Of a DNA stretch of 64,000 nucleotides, positions 58,926 to 64,000 are shown piece after piece; positions within the stretch are counted from its first letter, which is position 1; the number at the start of each line of letters is the position of its first letter. The notes below the pieces were generated by a model, which was not told the origin of the DNA, did no database searches, and saw only the letters and a program-made list of their open reading frames with translations. The position numbers were made by a program, and so were the translations under genes. The stretch comes from Andrena cerasifolii (taxonomy: Eukaryota; Arthropoda; Insecta; Hymenoptera; Andrenidae). The stretch is taken from contig NC_135126.1 in assembly GCF_050908995.1 (NCBI RefSeq), positions 310,001 to 374,000 of the forward strand, written 5' to 3'.

Positions 58926-61900
58926 TCAAAGAGCGAGAAGTGGCGCAGATGTTTCGAGACAGTGACTGTTTAACGAAGAGACGCAGAATTTTCGAACGCC
59001 TATTGAAAGGCCTGCGCCTCTTATTTGCAACTTTAAGGCGATGCCTTTGAAGCTGAAATTTAGTATACCTCTTTCCACTTCATGTTCTCCTGATATATTG
59101 GTCAAAATCTGGCGAAAATTTTCAGAATGCACAAAATTGGGCTTTGTAACAGGAGAACATGCCGTCGAAAGAGATGGCACAAAGTAACGTCTCCGGAGAG
59201 CAAATCAAAGAGCGAGAAGTGGCGCAGATGTTTCGAGACAGTGACTGTTTAACGAAGAGAAGCAGAATTTTGGACCGCCTCTTATTTGCAACTTTAAAGC
59301 GATGCCTTTGAAGCTGAAATTTAGTATACCTCTTTCCACTTCGTGTTCTCCTGCTATATTGGCCAAAATCTGGCGAAAATGTTCAGAATGCACAAAATTG
59401 GGCTTTGTAACAGGAGAACATGCCGTCGAAAGAGATGGCACAAAGTAACGTCTCCGGAGTGCGAATGAAAGAGCGAGAAGTGGCGCAGATGTTTCGAGAA
59501 AGTGACTGTTTAACGAACAGAAGCAGAATTTTCGAACGTCTATTGAAAGGCCTACGCCTCTTATTCGCAACTTTAAGGCGATGCCATTGTAGCTGAAATT
59601 TAGTATACCTCTATCCACTTCATGTTCTCCTGATATATTGGCCAAAATCTGGCGAAAATGTTCAGAATGCACAAAATTGGGCTTTGTAACAGGAGAACAT
59701 GCCGTCGAAAGAGATGGCACAAAGTAACGTCGCCGGAGAGCAAATCAAAGAGCGAGAAGTGGCGCAGATGTTTCGAGACAGTGACTGTTTAACGAAGAGA
59801 CGCAGAATTTTCGAACGCCTATTGAAAGGCCTGCGCCTCTTATTTGCAACTTTAAGGCGATGCCTTTGAAGCTGAAATTTAGTATACCTCTTTCCACTTC
59901 ATGTTCTCCTGATATATTGGTCAAAATCTGGCGAAAATTTTCAGAATGCACAAAATTGGGCTTTGTAACAGGAGAACATGCCGTCGAAAGAGATGGCACA
60001 AAGTAACGTCTCCGGAGAGCAAATCAAAGAGCGAGAAGTGGCGCAGATGTTTCGAGACAGTGACTGTTTAACGAAGAGAAGCAGAATTTTGGACCGCCTC
60101 TTATTTGCAACTTTAAGGCGATGCCTTTGAAGCTGAAATTTAGTATACCTCTTTCCACTTCGTGTTCTCCTGATATATTGGCCAAAATCTGGCGAAAATG
60201 TTCAGAATGCACAAAATTGGGCTTTGTAACAGGAGAACATGCCGTCGAAAGAGATGGCAAAAAGTAACGTCTCCGGAGAGCAAATCAAAGAGCGAGAAGT
60301 GGCGCAGATGTTTCGAGACAGTGACTGTTTAACGAAGAGAAGCAGAATTTTGGAGCGCCTCTTATTTGCAACTTTAAGGCGATGCCTTTGAAGCTGAAAT
60401 TTAGTATACCTCTTTCCACTTCGTGTTCTCCTGATATATTGGTCAAAATCTGGCGAAAATTTTCAGAATGCACAAAATTGGGCTTTGTAACAGGAGAACA
60501 TGCCGTCGAAAGAGATGGCACAAAGTAACGTCTCCGGAGAGCAAATCAAAGAGCGAGAAGTGGCGCAGATGTTTCGAGACAGTGACTGTTTAACGAAGAG
60601 ACGTAGAATTTTGGAGCGCCTCTTATTTGCAACGTTAAGGCGATGCCTTTGAAGCTGAAATTTAGTATACCTCTATCCACTTCATGTTCTCCTGATATAT
60701 TGGCCAAAATCTGGCGAAAATTTTCAGAATGCACAAAATTGGGCTTTGTAACAGGAGAACATGCCGTCGAAAGAGATGGCACAAAGTAACGTCGCCGGAG
60801 AGCAAATCAAAGAGCGAGAAGTGGCGCAGATGTTTCGAGACAGTGACTGTTTAACGAAGAGACGCAGAATTTTCGAACGCCTATTGAAAGGCCTGCGCCT
60901 CTTATTTGCAACTTTAAGGCGATGCCTTTGAAGCTGAAATTTAGTATACCTCTTTCCACTTCATGTTCTGCTGATATATTGGTCAAAATCTGGCGAAAAT
61001 TTTCAGAATGCACAAAATTGGGCTTTGTAACAGGAGAACATGCCGTCGAAAGAGATGGCACAAAGTAACGTCTCCGGAGAGCAAATCAAAGAGCGAGAAG
61101 TGGCGCAGATGTTTCGAGACAGTGACTGTTTAACGAAGAGAAGCAGAATTTTGGACCGCCTCTTATTTGCAACTTTAAGGCGATGCCTTTGAAGCTGAAA
61201 TTTAGTATACCTCTTTCCACTTCGTGTTCTCCTGCTATATTGGCCAAAATCTGGCGAAAATGTTCAGAATGCACAAAATTGGGCTTTGTAACAGGAGAAC
61301 ATGCCGTCGAAAGAGATGGCACAAAGTAACGTCTCCGGAGAGCGAATGAAAGAGCGAGAAGTGGCGCAGATGTTTCGAGAAAGTGACTGTTTAACGAACA
61401 GAAGCAGAATTTTCGAACGTCTATTGAAAGGCCTACGCCTCTTATTCGCAACTTTAAGGCGATGCCATTGTAGCTGAAATTTAGTATACCTCTATCCACT
61501 TCATGTTCTCCTGATATATTGGCCAAAATCTGGCGAAAATGTTCAGAATGCACAAAATTGGGCTTTGTAACAGGAGAACATGCCGTCGAAAGAGATGGCA
61601 CAAAGTAACGTCGCCGGAGAGCAAATCAAAGAGCGAGAAGTGGCGCAGATGTTTCGAGACAGTGACTGTTTAACGAAGAGACGCAGAATTTTCGAACGCC
61701 TATTGAAAGGCCTGCGCCTCTTATTTGCAACTTTAAGGCGATGCCTTTGAAGCTGAAATTTAGTATACCTCTTTCCACTTCATGTTCTCCTGATATATTG
61801 GTCAAAATCTGGCGAAAATTTTCAGAATGCACAAAATTGGGCTTTGTAACAGGAGAACATGCCGTCGAAAGAGATGGCACAAAGTAACGTCTCCGGAGAG

Positions 61901-63785
61901 CAAATCAAAGAGCGAGAAGTGGCGCAGATGTTTCGAGACAGTGACTGTTTAACGAAGAGAAGCAGAATTTTGGACCGCCTCTTATTTGCAACTTTAAGGC
62001 GATGCCTTTGAAGCTGAAATTTAGTATACCTCTTTCCACTTCGTGTTCTCCTGATATATTGGCCAAAATCTGGCGAAAATGTTCAGAATGCACAAAATTG
62101 GGCTTTGTAACAGGAGAACATGCCGTCGAAAGAGATGGCAAAAAGTAACGTCTCCGGAGAGCAAATCAAAGAGCGAGAAGTGGCGCAGATGTTTCGAGAC
62201 AGTGACTGTTTAACGAAGAGAAGCAGAATTTTGGAGCGCCTCTTATTTGCAACTTTAAGGCGATGCCTTTGAAGCTGAAATTTAGTATACCTCTTTCCAC
62301 TTCATGTTCTCCTGATATATTGGTCAAAATCTGGCGAAAATTTTCAGAATGCACAAAATTGGGCTTTGTAACAGGAGAACATGCCGTCGAAAGAGATGGC
62401 ACAAAGTAACGTCTCCGGAGAGCAAATCAAAGAGCGAGAAGTGGCGCAGATGTTTCGAGACAGTGACTGTTTAACGAAGAGAAGCAGAATTTTGGACCGC
62501 CTCTTATTTGCAACTTTAAGGCGATGCCTTTGAAGCTGAAATTTAGTATACCTCTTTCCACTTCGTGTTCTCCTGCTATATTGGCCAAAATCTGGCGAAA
62601 ATGTTCAGAATGCACAAAATTGGGCTTTGTAACAGGAGAACATGCCGTCGAAAGAGATGGCACAAAGTAACGTCTCCGGAGAGCGAATGAAAGAGCGAGA
62701 AGTGGCGCAGATGTTTCGAGAAAGTGACTGTTTAACGAACAGAAGCAGAATTTTCGAACGTCTATTGAAAGGCCTACGCCTCTTATTCGCAACTTTAAGG
62801 CGATGCCATTGTAGCTGAAATTTAGTATACCTCTATCCACTTCATGTTCTCCTGATATATTGGCCAAAATCTGGCGAAAATGTTCAGAATGCACAAAATT
62901 GGGCTTTGTAACAGGAGAACATGCCGTCGAAAGAGATGGCACAAAGTAACGTCGCCGGAGAGCAAATCAAAGAGCGAGAAGTGGCGCAGATGTTTCGAGA
63001 CAGTGACTGTTTAACGAAGAGACGCAGAATTTTCGAACGCCTATTGAAAGGCCTGCGCCTCTTATTTGCAACTTTAAGGCGATGCCTTTGAAGCTGAAAT
63101 TTAGTATACCTCTTTCCACTTCATGTTCTCCTGATATATTGGTCAAAATCTGGCGAAAATTTTCAGAATGCACAAAATTGGGCTTTGTAACAGGAGAACA
63201 TGCCGTCGAAAGAGATGGCACAAAGTAACGTCTCCGGAGAGCAAATCAAAGAGCGAGAAGTGGCGCAGATGTTTCGAGACAGTGACTGTTTAACGAAGAG
63301 AAGCAGAATTTTGGACCGCCTCTTATTTGCAACTTTAAGGCGATGCCTTTGAAGCCGAAATTTAGTATACCTCTTTCCACTTCGTGTTCTCCTGCTATAT
63401 TGGCCAAAATCTGGCGAAAATGTTCAGAATGCACAAAATTGGGCTTTGTAACAGGAGAACATGCCGTCGAAAGAGATGGCACAAAGTAACGTCTCCGGAG
63501 AGCGAATGAAAGAGCGAGAAGTGGCGCAGATGTTTCGAGAAAGTGACTGTTTAACGAACAGAAGCAGAATTTTCGAACGTCTATTGAAAGGCCTACGCCT
63601 CTTATTCGCAACATTAAGGCGATGCCATTGTAGCTGAAATTTAGTATACCTCTATCCACTTCATGTTCTCCTGATATATTGGCCAAAATCTGGCGAAAAT
63701 GTTCAGAATGCACAAAATTGGGCTTTGTAACAGGAGAACATGCCGTCGAAAGAGATGGCACAAAGTAACGTCTCCGGAGAGCAAA
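58926..63785 (+). repeat. Array block: 1881 bp seven-monomer repeat and G-C-D trimers
   Basis: The order is G C D G C-like 261 B (58926, 59205, 59466, 59745, 60024, 60285, 60546), then G C D G C-like 261 (60807, 61086, 61347, 61626, 61905, 62166), then C D G C D (62427, 62688, 62967, 63246, 63507). The first two sets are offset by 1881 bp. All four D units share GAACAGAAGC and GATGCCATTG, seen nowhere else in the window. Confidence 0.9.
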
Positions 63786-64000
63786 TCAAAGAGCGAGAAA
63801 TGGCGCAGATGTTTCGAGACAGTGACAGTTTAACGAAGAGACGCAGAATTTTCGAACGCCTCTTGAACGGCCTGCGCCTCTTATTTGCAACTTTAAGGCG
63901 ATGCCTTTGAAGTTGAAATTTAGTATACCTCTTTCCACTTCATGTTCTCCTGATATATTGGCCAAAATCTGGCAAAAATTTTCATAATACGAGATGGCGC
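63786..64000 (+). repeat. Partial A monomer with diverging end
   Basis: The unit follows subfamily A up to GCCAAAATCTGG at about 63972. It then reads GCAAAAATTTTCATAATACG and GAGATGGCGC, where an A unit would read GCGAAAATGTTCAGAATGCA and so on. The last ~20 bases therefore do not align in register. This could be the start of array decay, a deletion junction to a word like GAGAAATGGCGC, or sequence error at a contig end. Confidence 0.75.

Larger units (their letters stand above)
1..64000 (+). repeat. Satellite DNA array, ~239 head-to-tail monomers of 261/279/249 bp
   Basis: The same monomer can be followed from the first base to about position 63980, always in the same orientation. Marker words such as GTGGCGCAGATGTTTCGAGA, TTTAGTATACC and GGAGAACATGCCGTCGAAAG recur every 249-279 bp. 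Length classes come from a few defined indels: an 18 bp segment present (279) or absent (261), a 1 bp loss in CTCTTATTTGC (278), and a further 29 bp loss (249). Monomers differ by few substitutions, and the same substitutions recur together, so recognisable subfamilies exist. There is no interspersed unique DNA. Tandem satellites of this kind are typical of eukaryotic centromeric, pericentromeric or subtelomeric heterochromatin; which one applies here is not shown by the sequence. The family is not one I recognise by name. Confidence 0.97.

Noticed and set aside
1..64000. CRISPR array
   Set aside because: Repeats are 249-279 bp and abut each other without unique spacers; CRISPR repeats are about 20-50 bp with unique spacers.
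1..64000. rRNA, tRNA or snRNA gene repeat
   Set aside because: No conserved rRNA words, tRNA A/B boxes with cloverleaf, or snRNA signatures seen; the monomer is too short for rDNA and is uniform across the window.
1..64000. Transposon, retroelement or viral insertion inside the array
   Set aside because: Every stretch is accounted for by monomers; no terminal repeats, target-site duplications or enzyme motifs are present.

Overview
The whole 64 kb window is one uninterrupted tandem satellite DNA array, broken only by a 100-N assembly gap at 42369-42468. I see no unique sequence, no recognisable gene, RNA gene, transposon or CRISPR array. About 239 monomers lie head to tail in a single orientation, with no inversion. 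Three lengths dominate: 261, 279 and 249 bp, with a 278 bp class and rare 232, 251, 260, 262 and 263 bp forms. GC is about 44% in the monomer counted. This is a eukaryotic satellite, possibly centromeric or pericentromeric. I cannot name the species. One monomer counted by hand has a CpG observed/expected ratio near 1, which argues weakly against a heavily CpG-methylating host such as a vertebrate and fits many invertebrates.

I number monomers from the T of TCAAAGAGCGAG and sort them by linked diagnostic changes. A (279; ACAGTGACAGT, CTCTTGAACGG, GAAGTTG). B (261; GACGTAG, TTGGAGCG, AACGTTAAGG). C (261; GAAGCAG, TTGGACCG, TGCTATATT). C' (263; GATATATATTGG). D (279; usually GCGAATGAAAG at its left edge, GAAAGTGACTG, GTCTATTGAAAGGCCTACG). 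E (249; TTCACG, CTCTATTTGC plus a 29 bp deletion). F (261; GATGCCCTTGAAGCAG, GATAAATTGG). G (279; preceded by GTCGCCGG, CTATTGAAAGGCCTGCG, AAAATTTTCAG). H (279; GACGTGGCGC, GACTGTATAAC). J (278; like E but without the 29 bp deletion). K (261; like A at the left, TTGGAGCG, TGTAGCTG).

The subfamilies are combined in changing multi-monomer orders. This gives a mosaic of local higher-order repeats and segmental duplications, not one uniform higher-order repeat. Layout: 1-2017 A/B/C/D/E mix; 2018-6203 F/J/K/E zone with many private variants; 6204-12669 A-B-G-C-D blocks with 1359 and 2144 bp repeats; 12670-17455 a segment copied again at 22259-27572; 17456-21718 two copies of an eight-monomer 2131/2132 bp repeat; 27573-32163 mixed; 32164-39464 a rearranged second copy of 1-7283; 39465-42368 a third partial copy of 4616-6437; after the gap C/D/G-rich DNA with repeats of 1358, 2932, 819 and 1881 bp. 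The last ~20 bases depart from the monomer and may mark an array edge.

Monomers carry open frames on both strands. The common unit lengths 261, 279 and 249 are multiples of three, and D units lose the minus-strand stop, so two-monomer frames of 171 codons appear. The reported minus-strand starts are GTG or TTG, and the variants change many amino acids, so I treat these as by-products of repeat structure. More interesting structurally are a 12 bp inverted repeat (CATGTTCTCCTG / CAGGAGAACATG, 57-nt loop) and three short dyads per monomer. Two main length differences map exactly to short direct repeats, pointing to slippage or microhomology deletion, followed by spread through unequal exchange and conversion.
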